Origin: Micrococcaceae bacterium Sec5.7
GTDB lineage: Bacteria; Actinomycetota; Actinomycetes; Actinomycetales; Micrococcaceae
Assembly (NCBI GenBank): GCA_039636785.1
Contig: CP144169.1
Coordinates: forward strand, 1 to 64,000
Length of the DNA: 64,000 nt
Direction of reading: 5' to 3'
Positions within the stretch are counted from its first letter, which is position 1. Every line of letters starts with the position of its first letter. The position numbers were made by a program, and so were the translations under genes. Below the pieces are notes generated by a model that saw only the letters and a program-made list of their open reading frames with translations, was not told the origin of the DNA and did no database searches. Shown in pieces: positions 9,336-18,920 of the stretch.

Positions 9336-9821
9336 TCAGTACTCGGTGCGTTCCGTGTTGTCCCGCCACGCCTCAAAAGGAGCATCCGACGTCGGAATGG
9401 CAGTTTGGCTGACAGGCAGAAGTTCCGGCCGGCTACCGTCGAAGTACTCGTAGAAGACGGCGTCGTCGAAGCCTGCGGCGGCGGCTCCGTGGCGGTCCGC
9501 CGCAAAATAGACGCGGTCAATGCGCGCCCAGAGGGCGGCTGCGAGGCAAAGCGGGCAGGGTTCGCAGCTTGCGTAGAGCACGGCACCGCTCAGATCGAAA
9601 TTTCGGGATTCCGCGGCTGCCGTCCGGATGGCCACGACTTCAGCATGGGCCGTGGGATCGTTGTCCCGGGTCACTCGGTTGACTCCCCCGTGCATCCGCC
9701 CGTCAGCGGTGACCACCAGCGCACCGAACGGTCCGCCGCCGTCGGCCACGTTCCGTAGCGCCAGCTGCACTGCTCGCTCAAGATAACCTTCGGGACCTGT
9801 GGATTCAGTTGACACCGTCAT
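9336..9821 (-). CDS. Zinc-dependent nucleoside/guanine deaminase
   Basis: Cytidine/deoxycytidylate deaminase superfamily. The zinc site is complete: TAHAEVVAIR gives H59 and the proton-shuttling E61, and CEPCPLC gives C89 and C92. The overall layout (GGGPFGALVV, NRVTRDNDPTAHAE, C-terminal EYFDGSRPELLPV) resembles GuaD-type guanine deaminases and tRNA-adenosine-deaminase relatives more than CMP deaminases. 161 residues. It faces the aminotransferase gene convergently. The substrate is an inference. Confidence 0.85.
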   Translation of the reverse strand: MTVSTESTGPEGYLERAVQLALRNVADGGGPFGALVVTADGRMHGGVNRVTRDNDPTAHAEVVAIRTAAAESRNFDLSGAVLYASCEPCPLCLAAALWARIDRVYFAADRHGAAAAGFDDAVFYEYFDGSRPELLPVSQTAIPTSDAPFEAWRDNTERTEY

Positions 9822-9827
9822 GCTCTG

Positions 9828-9833
9828 ATCCTA
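9828..9833 (-). promoter_or_regulatory. -10 box of the deaminase gene (likely leaderless)
   Basis: TAGGAT on the minus strand, six bases before ATG 9821, with no room for a Shine-Dalgarno. Confidence 0.5.
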
Positions 9834-9858
9834 GCGATGCACGGCGGCGAAAACAGCA

Positions 9859-9892
9859 GAAGGGCCGGTCCCGTTTCCGGTTCCGGCCCTTC
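9859..9892 (-). terminator. Hairpin terminator after rbfA
   Basis: Perfect 10-bp stem GAAGGGCCGG/CCGGCCCTTC with a 14-base loop, 20 bases past the rbfA stop; on the minus strand it is followed by TGCTGTTTT. It probably ends the nusA-infB-rbfA transcript. Confidence 0.75.
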
Positions 9893-9911
9893 ACTGCTTT
9901 TCAGGGAATTA

Positions 9912-10421
9912 CTACTTGTTGCTGTCTTCGTCGAGGTCGGTGCCGGCGCTGAGGTCAACATCCTCTTCGTCGAAGTCGTCCTCGTCGATTTCCACGTCCT
10001 CGGGAACATCGCTCTTGTAAGGGTCGGCGTCGCCGGCGTGCTTGGCACCCTCGGCGAGAGCTGCAACCTCGGCGTCGCGCTTCTTGGCGGCCCGGAGCAG
10101 CTCCTCCAGGTTTGAGGCCACCACAGGGATCTGATCCGCCACAAATTCAAGGGTAGGAGTCAGGCGCACGGTGACGTTGCGCCCCACTTCCTGCCGCAAC
10201 ACGCCCCTTGCCTTCTCCAGGCCCTTGGCGGCTTCGTCCTGGACCAGCTGGTCGCCGAACACCGTGTAGTAAATGGTGGCATGCTGCAGATCATTGGTGA
10301 CGCGGGCATCAGTAACAGTAATGCCCTCAAGCCGCGGATCCTTGACCTTCCGGCCCAGTGCCTCCGCAACAACAACCTTGATCCGCTGCGCCAACTTGGC
10401 AGCCCGTGCGGGATCAGCCAT
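9912..10421 (-). CDS. rbfA: Ribosome-binding factor A
   Basis: Late 16S rRNA maturation factor binding the 30S subunit, needed for cold growth. The KH-like RbfA core is clear: RAAKLAQRIKVVVAEAL, DPRLEGITVTDARVTNDLQ, and LRQEVGRNVTVRLTPTLEF. A strongly acidic tail (about residues 135-169) extends past the core, as in related actinobacteria. ATG 10421 has AGGAGG five bases upstream (169 aa). It lies 205 bases downstream of infB; that gap is unusually rich in inverted repeats. Confidence 0.96.
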   Translation of the reverse strand: MADPARAAKLAQRIKVVVAEALGRKVKDPRLEGITVTDARVTNDLQHATIYYTVFGDQLVQDEAAKGLEKARGVLRQEVGRNVTVRLTPTLEFVADQIPVVASNLEELLRAAKKRDAEVAALAEGAKHAGDADPYKSDVPEDVEIDEDDFDEEDVDLSAGTDLDEDSNK

Positions 10422-10462
10422 GACATCCTCCTGAAATATAGAAAACTTAGCCACGCTCTGAG

Positions 10463-10607
10463 GCGAGTCCACGACGGACTCGCGTTGGGTTTTTTCCGGC
10501 GGCCAGGGAGTGGCATCGGGCCTGTCGGAGCCGGGCGGTTTGCGATCGTAGATCGAAAACCGTCCGGCGAAGGGGCGGGGCCGCCGGAAAAAATCCAACG
10601 GCCCCGC
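10463..10607. other. Nested inverted repeats between infB and rbfA
   Basis: Three elements: a perfect 8-bp hairpin GCGAGTCC-ACGAC-GGACTCGC (10463-10483); a 9-bp stem GCGGGGCCG/CGGCCCCGC (10575-10607, loop 15); and a long-range pair whose 18-base arms (10487-10504 and 10579-10596) match at 17 positions, each containing six T or A next to CCGGCGGCC. On the plus strand the first hairpin is followed by a T6 run. Possible structured leader of rbfA or a bidirectional terminator. Confidence 0.6.
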
Positions 10608-10626
10608 ACCTCTAACGCTAGAACAA

Positions 10627-13530
10627 CTAGACGCGCGGCTTTTCGCGCATCTCGAAGGTCTCAATGATGTCGCCTTCGGTGATGTCGTTGAACGAGCCAA
10701 GACCGATACCGCACTCGAAGTCCGTCCGGACCTCAGTGGCGTCGTCCTTGAAGCGCTTGAGCGTCTCAACGGTGAGGTTGTCACCGATGGTCTTGCCGTC
10801 GCGGGTGATGCGTGCCTTCGTGTTGCGTCGGATAACACCCGAGCGGACGATGGAACCGGCGATGTTTCCGAACTTGGACGAGCGGAAGACTTCGCGGACC
10901 TCGGCGGTGCCAAGCTGGACTTCTTCGTACTCCGGCTTGAGCATGCCCTTAAGGGCCAGCTCGATGTCATCAATTGCTGCGTAGATGACGGAGTAGAAGC
11001 GCATGTCCACGCCTTCGCGGTCTGCCAGTTCGGCAACACGCTCGGCGGGCTTGACGTTGAAGCCGATGATAACGGCGCTGTCCACCGTAGCCAGGTTGAC
11101 GTCATTCTGCGTGATCGCACCGACACCGCGGTGGATGATGCGGAGCTGGACACCTTCGCCGACGTCGATCTTGAGCAGCGCGTCCTCGAGGGCTTCCACG
11201 GCACCGGACACGTCACCCTTGAGGATGAGGTTGAGGGTGTCGATCTTGCCTTCGGCGACGGCCTGGTCGAAGTCTTCCAGGCTGATGCGCTTGCGGCGCT
11301 TGGCCAGGGCGGCGTTGCGGTCCGCAGTTTCACGCTTCTCGGCGATCTGGCGGGCGGTACGCTCGTCAGCGGTCACGAAGAAGGTGTCACCGGCGCGCGG
11401 GACGTTGGACAGACCCAGTACCTGCACGGGGCGGGACGGGCCCGCCTCGGTCAGGGCGCTGCCGTCATCGTCGAACATCGCACGGACGCGGCCGTGGGCC
11501 GTGCCTGCCACGATGGTGTCGCCGACCTTCAAAGTACCCGACTGCACCAGAACGGTGGCCACGGAACCGCGGCCCTTATCCAGGTTGGCTTCAATCGCAA
11601 TACCGCGGGCGTCCTTGTTCGGGTTGGCGCGCATGTCCAGGGCAGCATCTGCGGTGAGCAGAACAGCCTCAAGCAACTCCTCGATGTTCAGGTTCTGGCG
11701 GGCAGAAACCTCAACGAACATGGTGTCGCCACCGTATTCTTCCGGAACCAGTCCATACTCGGTCAGCTGGCCACGCACCTTCTCAGGGTTGGCCCCTTCC
11801 TTGTCGATCTTGTTCACAGCCACAACGATCGGCACGTTTGCTGCCTGCGCGTGGTTGAGGGCTTCAACGGTCTGCGGCATAACGCCGTCGTCCGCTGCGA
11901 CCACCAGGATGGCGATGTCGGTGACCTTGGCACCACGGGCACGCATGGCGGTGAACGCCTCGTGGCCGGGGGTGTCAATGAAGGTGATCCGGCGATCGGT
12001 GCCTTCGTGCTCGTGAACAATCTGGTACGCACCGATGTGCTGCGTGATGCCACCGTGCTCGTCAGCCATAACATCCGAGTTACGGATGGCATCCAGCAGA
12101 CGGGTCTTACCGTGGTCAACGTGACCCATGACCGTGACAACCGGAGGACGCGCCTCGAGGTCTTCGTCGCCTTCGGCCTCAAGCTCGGCGTCAAAGTCGA
12201 TGTCGAAGGTGCTGAGCAGCTCGCGCTCCTCGTCCTCCGGCGATACGACCTGCAGCTTGTAGCCCAGCTCCTCGCCAAGCAGGGCGAACGTCTCTTCATC
12301 CAGCGACTGGGTGGCCGTAGCCATTTCGCCGAGGTGGAAGAGGACGGTAACCAGTGCGGCGGGGTTCGCCTCGATCTTGTCGGCGAAGTCCGTGATTGAC
12401 GAGCCCCGGCGAAGCCGGACTACGGTGTTGCCGTCGCCGCGGGGCACACTTACGCCACCCAGCGACGGAGCACTCATCTGCTCGAGTTCCTGGCGCTTGG
12501 CACGCTTCGACTTGCGCTGCTTGCCGCGGCCTGCACCGCCCTTGCCGAAGGCACCCTGGGTACCGCCGCGACCGCGGCCACCCTTGCCGAAGCCACCGCC
12601 GGCCGGGGCGCCGCCGCCGCCGGTACCGGGAGCGCCGGTTCCTGGCGCGCCACCCGGACGGCCTGGACCGCCCGCACCGCGGCCGCCGCCACCGGGACGT
12701 CCGCCGGCACCAGCCGGGGCGGGACGCTCGGTGCGGTTTGGCATCATGCCGGGAGTGGGCCGGTTTCCGCCGGCACCTGCCGGACGGCCTGCGCCACCCG
12801 GAGCGCCGCCGGTACGCGGGGCACCGGGACGGGTACTGCCTGGTGCACCGGCCGTGCGGGGAGCACCGGGACGCGGGCCACCGGTACCTGCTGCGGGACG
12901 CGGACCGCCGGGACGTTCGCCGTCGGGACGGCCTCCGCCCGGACGGGGCATGCCCTGGGAAGGAGCGAACGGGTTGTTGCCCGGACGCGGGGGACGTTCT
13001 CCGTCACCACGGCCGCGGGGCATGCCCTGCGAAGTGGCGAAAGGGTTGTTGCCGGGACGGGGACCGCCCGGACGAGGGGCAGAACCGCCCTGGCGGGCCG
13101 GCGCTGCGGGAGCTTCGGCCTTCGGAGCCGGGCGTGCGCCCGGCTTGGCGCCGGTGGACGGGGCCGGGGGCGCAGCGGCAGCAGGTGCTGACGGTGCAAC
13201 GGGGGCGGCCGGAGCCTCTGCTTTGGGGGCGGGAGCTTCGGTCTGGGCTGCCTGGGTTTTAGGCACTGCCGGTGCTGCGGGACCCGGTGCCGGGGCAGGC
13301 GCGGGACGTGATTCTGCGGGCTGAGCCGGCGCCTTGGGCGCGGCTGCGGGCGCTTCGGTCTTCGAAGCGGCAGCGTTTGGGTAAGCGTTGCGGAGTTTCC
13401 TCACAACGGGGGCCTCAATGGTTGAAGAGGCGGAGCGAACGAATTCGCCCAGTTCCTGCAGTTTGGTCACTGCATCTTTGGAAGTAATACCGAGCTCTTT
13501 TGCAAGCTCATGTACGCGGACCTTGGCCAC
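10627..13530 (-). CDS. infB: Translation initiation factor IF-2
   Basis: GTPase bringing fMet-tRNA to the 30S subunit. The N-terminus [19 protein letters not shown] is the IF2_N domain; residues about 50-330 are a low-complexity Ala/Pro, then Gly/Arg/Pro-rich linker typical of high-GC actinobacteria. The GTPase domain begins around 465 with [19 protein letters not shown] (G1), then the G3 DTPGHE, and NKIDKEGA (G4). Domains II-IV follow to ERVAE...KPRV. 967 residues. GTG start with CAGGAG upstream. It sits between ylxR and rbfA, the conserved order. Confidence 0.98.
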   Translation of the reverse strand: MAKVRVHELAKELGITSKDAVTKLQELGEFVRSASSTIEAPVVRKLRNAYPNAAASKTEAPAAAPKAPAQPAESRPAPAPAPGPAAPAVPKTQAAQTEAPAPKAEAPAAPVAPSAPAAAAPPAPSTGAKPGARPAPKAEAPAAPARQGGSAPRPGGPRPGNNPFATSQGMPRGRGDGERPPRPGNNPFAPSQGMPRPGGGRPDGERPGGPRPAAGTGGPRPGAPRTAGAPGSTRPGAPRTGGAPGGAGRPAGAGGNRPTPGMMPNRTERPAPAGAGGRPGGGGRGAGGPGRPGGAPGTGAPGTGGGGAPAGGGFGKGGRGRGGTQGAFGKGGAGRGKQRKSKRAKRQELEQMSAPSLGGVSVPRGDGNTVVRLRRGSSITDFADKIEANPAALVTVLFHLGEMATATQSLDEETFALLGEELGYKLQVVSPEDEERELLSTFDIDFDAELEAEGDEDLEARPPVVTVMGHVDHGKTRLLDAIRNSDVMADEHGGITQHIGAYQIVHEHEGTDRRITFIDTPGHEAFTAMRARGAKVTDIAILVVAADDGVMPQTVEALNHAQAANVPIVVAVNKIDKEGANPEKVRGQLTEYGLVPEEYGGDTMFVEVSARQNLNIEELLEAVLLTADAALDMRANPNKDARGIAIEANLDKGRGSVATVLVQSGTLKVGDTIVAGTAHGRVRAMFDDDGSALTEAGPSRPVQVLGLSNVPRAGDTFFVTADERTARQIAEKRETADRNAALAKRRKRISLEDFDQAVAEGKIDTLNLILKGDVSGAVEALEDALLKIDVGEGVQLRIIHRGVGAITQNDVNLATVDSAVIIGFNVKPAERVAELADREGVDMRFYSVIYAAIDDIELALKGMLKPEYEEVQLGTAEVREVFRSSKFGNIAGSIVRSGVIRRNTKARITRDGKTIGDNLTVETLKRFKDDATEVRTDFECGIGLGSFNDITEGDIIETFEMREKPRV

Positions 13531-13682
13531 ATTTCTCCTGTCTCGGTCCGCACCGAGCCAGGCACGAACCGTCTACTTCTTAATGCGGGCCCTCGCCGCG
13601 GATGCAGCTGAAAGGCCCATTGCTGAGCGCAACAAAGTTGTCATCGTTGCGCACTCATCGGTGGGAACTCATCGGGTTTCCA

Positions 13683-14024
13683 TCAGATTTCTGACCCGCT
13701 TTCAGGTTGGACGGTTGGTGCTGCAGCCACCGGGGTGTCCGCAGCATTCGTGCCTGCCGCTATCCGGCGTTCGATGTCGGCAGTTCCGGATGCGCCGTTG
13801 AGGGCCCTTCCGAAAGCTCGCCGCTTGACCGCCAGTGCCAGGCACGATTCGCGGAGGTGCAGCCATGCACCTCTGCCAGCCATCCGGCGTCGTTCATCCA
13901 CCAGGACAGCGGTTGAACCGCTGCCTTCGGCGACGAGCCGGAGTAACTCAGACCGCGGGCCCTTTTTCCGGCATCCGATGCAGGTACGCTGCGGCTGATT
14001 CTCGCTGTGAAGCACTTCTGCCAC
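13683..14024 (-). CDS. YlxR/RnpM family RNA-binding protein (DUF448)
   Basis: Small nucleic-acid-binding protein always found between nusA and infB; Gram-positive relatives interact with RNase P RNA. The family signature is present: PQRTCIGCRKKGPRSELLRLV, GRGAWLH and RRAFGRAL. The start is uncertain: GTG 14024 (113 aa) has GGAAG upstream and gives the usual N-terminus, while the frame remains open to GTG 14111. The C-terminal 35 residues are Ala/Thr/Pro-rich and probably disordered. Confidence 0.88.
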   Translation of the reverse strand: MAEVLHSENQPQRTCIGCRKKGPRSELLRLVAEGSGSTAVLVDERRRMAGRGAWLHLRESCLALAVKRRAFGRALNGASGTADIERRIAAGTNAADTPVAAAPTVQPESGSEI

Positions 14025-14225
14025 TGTGAGTATCTTCCTGCCAGTACATATCTGCCGGCCCTGCACGGCCCCGCGCCGCATGGCAACGCTTCGGGCACGC
14101 TTAGGGCGCACAAATACCGGCCGTTAGGCGCGGTCATGTCTATTCTAGCCCCTCAGGCACCGGGGACCGGTAACTGAAGGGCACTGCGCCGGGCTGGAGG
14201 CCAGCCGGCAGCCTGCAGACGCGGT

Positions 14226-15206
14226 CTAGTTTTCGCGCGGTGCGGCGGCGTCCGAGACGATGTCGATCCGCCATCCGGTCAGTTTGGCAGCAAGGCGGGC
14301 GTTCTGTCCTTCTTTGCCGATGGCCAGGGACAGCTGGTAGTCGGGCACCACTACGCGGGCGGAGCGGGTGGATTCGTCCGTAATGGTGACGGAGTTCACA
14401 CGCGACGGAGACAGCGCGCTGGCAATGAAGGTGGCCGGGTCCTCGCTGAAGTCGACGATGTCGATTTTTTCGTCGTTCAGTTCAGTCATGACTGCCCGCA
14501 CGCGGGAACCCATTTCGCCAATGCACGCGCCCTTGGCGTTGATGCCGGCGATGTTCGCCTTGACGGCCATCTTGGTGCGGTGTCCTGCCTCACGTGCCAG
14601 GGCAACAATCTCCACAGAGTGGTCCGCGATCTCAGGGACCTCCAGCTCGAAGAGTTTCCTGACCAGCCCGGGGTGCGACCGGGAGAGGGTGATGGACGGC
14701 CCCTTGGTACCCCGGTGCACGTCAATCACAAAGGCGCGGAGGCGGTTGCCGTGCGTGTACTTCTCGCCGGGAACCTGCTCGGGCGGCGGAAGAAGGGCCT
14801 CCACCGTACCCAGATTGACCTGGATCATGTGCGGGTTATTGCCCTGCTGGATCTGGCCGGCAACGAGTTCGCCCTCGCGGCCCTTGAACTCGCCCAGAAC
14901 GTTGTCGTCCTCGACATCGCGCAGGCGCTGAAGAATGATCTGGCGGGCGGTGCTGGCCGCAATGCGTCCAAAGCCGGCCGGGGTGTCCTCGAACTCGCCG
15001 ATAGGCTCCCCGTCGTCGTCGATCTCGACTGCCCAGATGGTCACGTGACCGCTCTTGCGGTCCAGCTCCGCGCGGGCCTTTTCGAAGGCGCCCGGTGACT
15101 TGTGGTACGCCACCAGCAGTGCCTGCTCGATGGTGGGAATCAGGAGATCCAGCGGGATTTCGCGCTCACGCTCCAGGAGTCTCAGTGCGCTCATGTCAAT
15201 ATCCAT
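14226..15206 (-). CDS. nusA: Transcription termination/antitermination protein NusA
   Basis: RNA-polymerase-associated factor controlling pausing, termination and antitermination. N-terminal RNAP-binding domain (1-120, [18 protein letters not shown]), S1 domain (about 105-180), then two KH domains ([29 protein letters not shown] and the C-terminal [23 protein letters not shown]). 326 residues, lacking the acidic repeats of proteobacterial NusA, as is normal for actinobacteria. Its ATG overlaps the rimP stop by one base (TAATG), so the two are coupled. Confidence 0.97.
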   Translation of the reverse strand: MDIDMSALRLLEREREIPLDLLIPTIEQALLVAYHKSPGAFEKARAELDRKSGHVTIWAVEIDDDGEPIGEFEDTPAGFGRIAASTARQIILQRLRDVEDDNVLGEFKGREGELVAGQIQQGNNPHMIQVNLGTVEALLPPPEQVPGEKYTHGNRLRAFVIDVHRGTKGPSITLSRSHPGLVRKLFELEVPEIADHSVEIVALAREAGHRTKMAVKANIAGINAKGACIGEMGSRVRAVMTELNDEKIDIVDFSEDPATFIASALSPSRVNSVTITDESTRSARVVVPDYQLSLAIGKEGQNARLAAKLTGWRIDIVSDAAAPREN

Positions 15207-15820
15207 TAGGCCTCCTCAGAAGGTCCATTGTGCTCATTTTCCAGACCAGCCTCGTCGAGGTGGCTGAACTCAATTTCGACTTTTCCATTACGGATCCTGT
15301 CGAAAGGAAGTCTTACAGGTTCGCCCTGTTTGGGCTTCATACCTTTTTTCACGGCAATTTCCGGGATCAGATCCACTCCGGTGTCATCGACCGACTGGAT
15401 TCTGCCGGTGATGTTCTCACCCTGGATGACGCTGACCTTGACCATGCGGCCACGGGCGCGGTGCCAGTGCCGGATCTCGGTCAGCGGGCGCCCGACGCCG
15501 GGCGAGGAGACCTCGAGATCATACGGCCGGCCGTCGTCTGCCGGATCGTTGTCAAGGACCTCCGAAAGCTCCCGCGAGATGTTTGCGATGACATCAAGGT
15601 TCACGCCCCCGGTTTCCTCCTGGGGCAGGTCCACCACTATGTGGACCACCCGGTGGGACCCTGCGTTGATGGTGACATCCTCGAGGTACAGGCGGTTGGC
15701 CAGTACTGCCGGCTCAAGCAACGCCCGCAGGCGCGTGGCCTCAGGATTGTAAACGGGTGTGGCTTCAGCCTTTCCCGTTCCGGTCCGGTCTGATGAAGCC
15801 GTGGCTTCTGCATTGCTCAC
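15206..15820 (-). CDS. rimP: Ribosome maturation factor RimP
   Basis: 30S assembly factor. The N-terminal domain ([37 protein letters not shown]) and the [20 protein letters not shown] motif are characteristic; the C-terminal Sm-like domain includes [11 protein letters not shown] and [11 protein letters not shown]. Starts with GTG 15820 after GGGAGG. First gene of the rimP-nusA-ylxR-infB-rbfA operon; divergent from the ferritin-like gene. Confidence 0.95.
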   Translation of the reverse strand: MSNAEATASSDRTGTGKAEATPVYNPEATRLRALLEPAVLANRLYLEDVTINAGSHRVVHIVVDLPQEETGGVNLDVIANISRELSEVLDNDPADDGRPYDLEVSSPGVGRPLTEIRHWHRARGRMVKVSVIQGENITGRIQSVDDTGVDLIPEIAVKKGMKPKQGEPVRLPFDRIRNGKVEIEFSHLDEAGLENEHNGPSEEA

Positions 15821-15907
15821 GATGCCGGCCGCCTCCCGCTAGATGATGTTGTGTGTACTAGCCTAGCGATTTTCCGGCCGCCGTGGTGCACGGACTTTGG
15901 AGCCGTC

Positions 15908-17011
15908 ATGGCAACATGGTGTGTTGTGAATGACGACAGCAGGGAAAACCGCCGGCCGGGCCGCTATTTCCGGTACTCCACCCTCCTTTTCATCGCCGTG
16001 CTCGTTGTCAGTCTGGGGGTTGCGCTTATCCCCCGGGAGGCTCCCAGCCCCGCCGTACCGCCCTTTTCAGAGCAGGCGCGCGCCGCGGCATTCACCGAAA
16101 CGATGGGCCTGCGTGTGGCGGGGAGGCAGTTGATGGACTCCGCGTCCGGAGCGGAGCGGCTGCACTTTGCCCGGACTGTGACTTTGCTGACAACCCAGGC
16201 CCGGGCCTTGATTCTTCCCGGCGAAACAGACACTCCCCGGCCCGATCGCGTCGCCGCGTCAGGCGCCCACGCTTCCAATGAAACGGTTCCCGTTCCGCCG
16301 TCGGCATCCGGGCTGGTGGCGGCGCTGGCTACCAGTGGCGGCCAGCGCCTGGCTGATGCGGAAACGGCCGACGGCGGGATGGCACGCCTGCTCGCCGCCA
16401 TCGGTGCTGCGCAGCTGGTCCAGGCCGCGGCACTCGCCGCCGCGTCCGGGATACCGGCACCGGCGGCCCCGGTACGCGATATTCCCGCGGTGGCCGGATC
16501 CTGCCCGGCGCCGGCGCCGGCTCCTGCCGGCGCATCACTGGAAGCCGCGTTGTCTGTGGCGGTGAAGACCGAGGTGGAAACCGTGTACGGGTACCAGGTG
16601 GCGCTTACCAGGCTCGACGGTGCCGCCGCGGCCTCGGCATCCGGACTTTTGGCCAGGCACGAAAACATGGTGGATGAGGCAGAGGCCCAGAGCCGGGTGC
16701 ATTGTGTGGCCATCCCTCCGCGTGAACCGGGCTACACCCTGGGCGACCTTTTTCTGGCCGCGCCAGCGACGGGGCTGGGCAGCCTGGAAAGCGGCACCTT
16801 GCCTGTGTATGGCGATCTCGTGGCTTTGAGTGAAGGATCCACCCGGACCTGGGCCATCTCCGGGCTACTCAACGCGGCGCAGCGGGCAGTCCAGTGGGGA
16901 GCAGACCCCGGACCGGTTCCGGGCGTCGTCCTGGACACCGCACAGCTGCCGCCGCTGCCGGAAAACAATGCTTCGGCCACGGTAAACGCCTCGAACCCGC
17001 CGGCGCCTTAG
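15908..17011 (+). CDS. Membrane-anchored ferritin-like protein (DUF4439-like)
   Basis: 367 residues with one N-terminal membrane segment (about 27-43, LLFIAVLVVSLGVALI) and an alanine-rich helical exterior domain. The C-terminal part, about residues 215-340 (TEVETVYGYQVALTRLDG, LARHENMVDEAEA), resembles the ferritin-like DUF4439 domain of actinobacterial cell-surface proteins; that family lacks a proven activity. ATG 15908 is preferred because GGAG lies five bases upstream; a GTG at 15926 is an alternative. It diverges from rimP and precedes the VIT1 gene, whose product also has a ferritin-like relation, but no functional link is shown. Confidence 0.68.
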   Translation: MATWCVVNDDSRENRRPGRYFRYSTLLFIAVLVVSLGVALIPREAPSPAVPPFSEQARAAAFTETMGLRVAGRQLMDSASGAERLHFARTVTLLTTQARALILPGETDTPRPDRVAASGAHASNETVPVPPSASGLVAALATSGGQRLADAETADGGMARLLAAIGAAQLVQAAALAAASGIPAPAAPVRDIPAVAGSCPAPAPAPAGASLEAALSVAVKTEVETVYGYQVALTRLDGAAAASASGLLARHENMVDEAEAQSRVHCVAIPPREPGYTLGDLFLAAPATGLGSLESGTLPVYGDLVALSEGSTRTWAISGLLNAAQRAVQWGADPGPVPGVVLDTAQLPPLPENNASATVNASNPPAP

Positions 17012-17057
17012 CCGCGCTTTACTGGCAGGCCGCGTCGAGTGGTGGTTTGCTGAAGCC

Positions 17058-17813
17058 ATGGACTCTTCGGACGATTCAATGGACCGCAGCGGGCTTCTGC
17101 CCGATGGCCGGCACGAGAACGAACCGCACGGCAACGACGTTGCCCACCGCCTCAACTGGCTGCGCGCCGGTGTCCTGGGCGCCAATGACGGAATCGTCTC
17201 CGTTGCCGCCATCGTGGTGGGCGTTGCCGGCGCCACCCCGGATCCCGGCGCCATCCTCGCTGCCGGTGCGGCCGGGCTGGTAGGCGGAGCCGTCTCCATG
17301 GCGCTCGGCGAATATGTCTCTGTCAGCAGCCAGAGCGACAGCCAGAAGGCCCTGATCGAAAAGGAACGCCGCGAGCTCGCAGAGGAACCCGAAGAAGAGC
17401 TCGCAGAGCTGGCAGCGATCTACCGGAGCAAGGGGCTCAGCGCGGAAACAGCGCAGACTGTTGCCGAAGAACTCACGGCGCACGATGCCCTGGCTGCCCA
17501 TCTGTCTGCCGAACTGAACATTGACGAAGCCGATATTGTCAGCCCGTGGCACGCAGCGTTCGCCTCCGCCGTGGCGTTTACGCTGGGCGCCGTGCTGCCG
17601 CTGCTGGCCATCCTGCTGCCGCCGGAAAATATCCGCGTTCCTTTGACCTTCGGCGCCGTGCTGGTGGCGCTTGCTCTGACCGGTGCACTGGGCGCTTGGA
17701 TCGGCGGAGGCTCAAGGTCACGGGCGGCAGTGCGGGTGGTTCTGGGGGGCGCGCTGGCTCTTGCGGCCACGTTCACCATCGGAAACCTGCTCGGCGCCAG
17801 CGGCATTGTCTGA
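17058..17813 (+). CDS. VIT1/CCC1 family transporter
   Basis: Membrane protein of the vacuolar iron transporter family, which moves Fe2+/Mn2+ in eukaryotic members. The signature is clear: RLNWLRAGVLGANDGIVSVAAIVVGVAGA (TM1), AGLVGGAVSMALGEYVSVSSQSD (TM2), a cytoplasmic acidic helical region (EERRELAEEPEEELAELAAIYRSKGLS-type metal-binding domain, about 100-150), then three helices to the end. 251 residues, normal. The stop overlaps the next gene's start (TGATG). Metal specificity is inferred. Confidence 0.9.
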   Translation: MDSSDDSMDRSGLLPDGRHENEPHGNDVAHRLNWLRAGVLGANDGIVSVAAIVVGVAGATPDPGAILAAGAAGLVGGAVSMALGEYVSVSSQSDSQKALIEKERRELAEEPEEELAELAAIYRSKGLSAETAQTVAEELTAHDALAAHLSAELNIDEADIVSPWHAAFASAVAFTLGAVLPLLAILLPPENIRVPLTFGAVLVALALTGALGAWIGGGSRSRAAVRVVLGGALALAATFTIGNLLGASGIV

Positions 17814-18841
17814 TGATCCAGCGAACTGACGTTCCCATTCCTCCCGACCTCACCCGCCGCTACAGCGGCAACAGCGCCGGGCGGGCGTGGCTGGCCTCAT
17901 TGCCGGAGCTGATCCGGGGCCGGCTGGAACATTGGCAGCTCGGGATCGATCTGTCCGAGGGCGCGTTTCCGTGGAATGGTCACGGCGGAATAGTGGTGCC
18001 CGTGCACCGTGCAGGAACGGCGGCAGCCCTGAAAGTTGCCTTCCCCCATGATGAAGCCCGGGTTGAGCGGCATGCACTGACGTTGTGGGACGGCCACGGT
18101 GCTGTCCGCCTGCTGGAGTCCGACGCCGGGACGTGCGCCATGCTGATGGAGCGCCTAAACGCCGGGCGGTCGCTCCAGAACGCCCCTATGGACATTGCCG
18201 TCACCGTGTGGGGTGGCCTGATGCGCCAGCTGTGCGTGGTCCCTGATGACCGGCCGCAATGGCAGGAGTTTGACCATGTGGCCGCCCGGGCCGAGCAGTG
18301 GAGCGATGATCTGCCGGCCGACTGGGAGCAACTCGGCCGCCCGTTTCCACGCTGGCTGCTTGAAGCCGCGCTCGAAGTCTGCCAGACCCGCGGGGCCGTG
18401 AGCCGCCGCTCGGGGCGGGACGTGCTGGTGAATACGGACCTTCATTTCCTGAACATCCTGGCCAGACCCGGAGCGCCGGAGACGCCTGGACCGGGCGATT
18501 TTGCGGCCATCGACCCTCAGCCCATGATCGGCGAAGCCGAGTTCGGGGTAGCGCCGCTGCTGTGGAACCGGATCGCCGACCTTTCCCGGGCAGACCCCCG
18601 GTCGGGTTTGCTCGAACGCTGCCGGGACTTCAGCCGGTCCGCCGGGCTGGATCCTGAAGTTGCCCGGCAATGGAGCATCGCCCGCGAAGTGGAGAACGCC
18701 CTCCGTTACGCATCGAAGCCGCATCACGGCGGTGACCTGGCGCGTTCGCTGTGGGTGGCAAGTACCCTCGCGGGCAGGACACTGGACGGGCTCCCGGATC
18801 CGCACGAGCTACCCGAGCAGGGGGCGGCAGCGGGCGCATAG
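17813..18841 (+). CDS. Streptomycin 6-kinase/hydroxyurea phosphotransferase-like protein
   Basis: Aminoglycoside/hydroxyurea phosphotransferase family (APH(6)-like). Seen: AALKVAFPHDEARVERHAL (nucleotide-binding lysine and partner glutamate), CAMLMERL, the catalytic-loop equivalent NTDLHFLNIL (about residue 206-215) and the metal-binding FAAIDPQPMIGEAEF. 342 residues. ATG 17813 overlaps the VIT1 stop, so it is coupled to the transporter. Whether it phosphorylates an antibiotic or a housekeeping metabolite cannot be told; chromosomal copies are common in soil actinobacteria. Confidence 0.82.
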   Translation: MIQRTDVPIPPDLTRRYSGNSAGRAWLASLPELIRGRLEHWQLGIDLSEGAFPWNGHGGIVVPVHRAGTAAALKVAFPHDEARVERHALTLWDGHGAVRLLESDAGTCAMLMERLNAGRSLQNAPMDIAVTVWGGLMRQLCVVPDDRPQWQEFDHVAARAEQWSDDLPADWEQLGRPFPRWLLEAALEVCQTRGAVSRRSGRDVLVNTDLHFLNILARPGAPETPGPGDFAAIDPQPMIGEAEFGVAPLLWNRIADLSRADPRSGLLERCRDFSRSAGLDPEVARQWSIAREVENALRYASKPHHGGDLARSLWVASTLAGRTLDGLPDPHELPEQGAAAGA

Positions 18842-18920
18842 CCGGCAGGCGCGGCCGCCGGTCTCCTCCGTTGATCTCTGCCGCTGGTCAACCGGCCGCC
18901 ACCGGGCCCCTCAACCGCCC

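Noticed and set aside
10463..10496. Plus-strand intrinsic terminator (hairpin plus T6)
   Set aside because: No plus-strand gene ends nearby, so I list it as part of the infB-rbfA structured region and do not call a terminator for a specific gene.
14142..14147. TAGAAT as a promoter for ylxR-infB
   Set aside because: Good -10 form but no -35 and the nearest ATG is in a non-coding frame; the operon more likely reads through from rimP-nusA.
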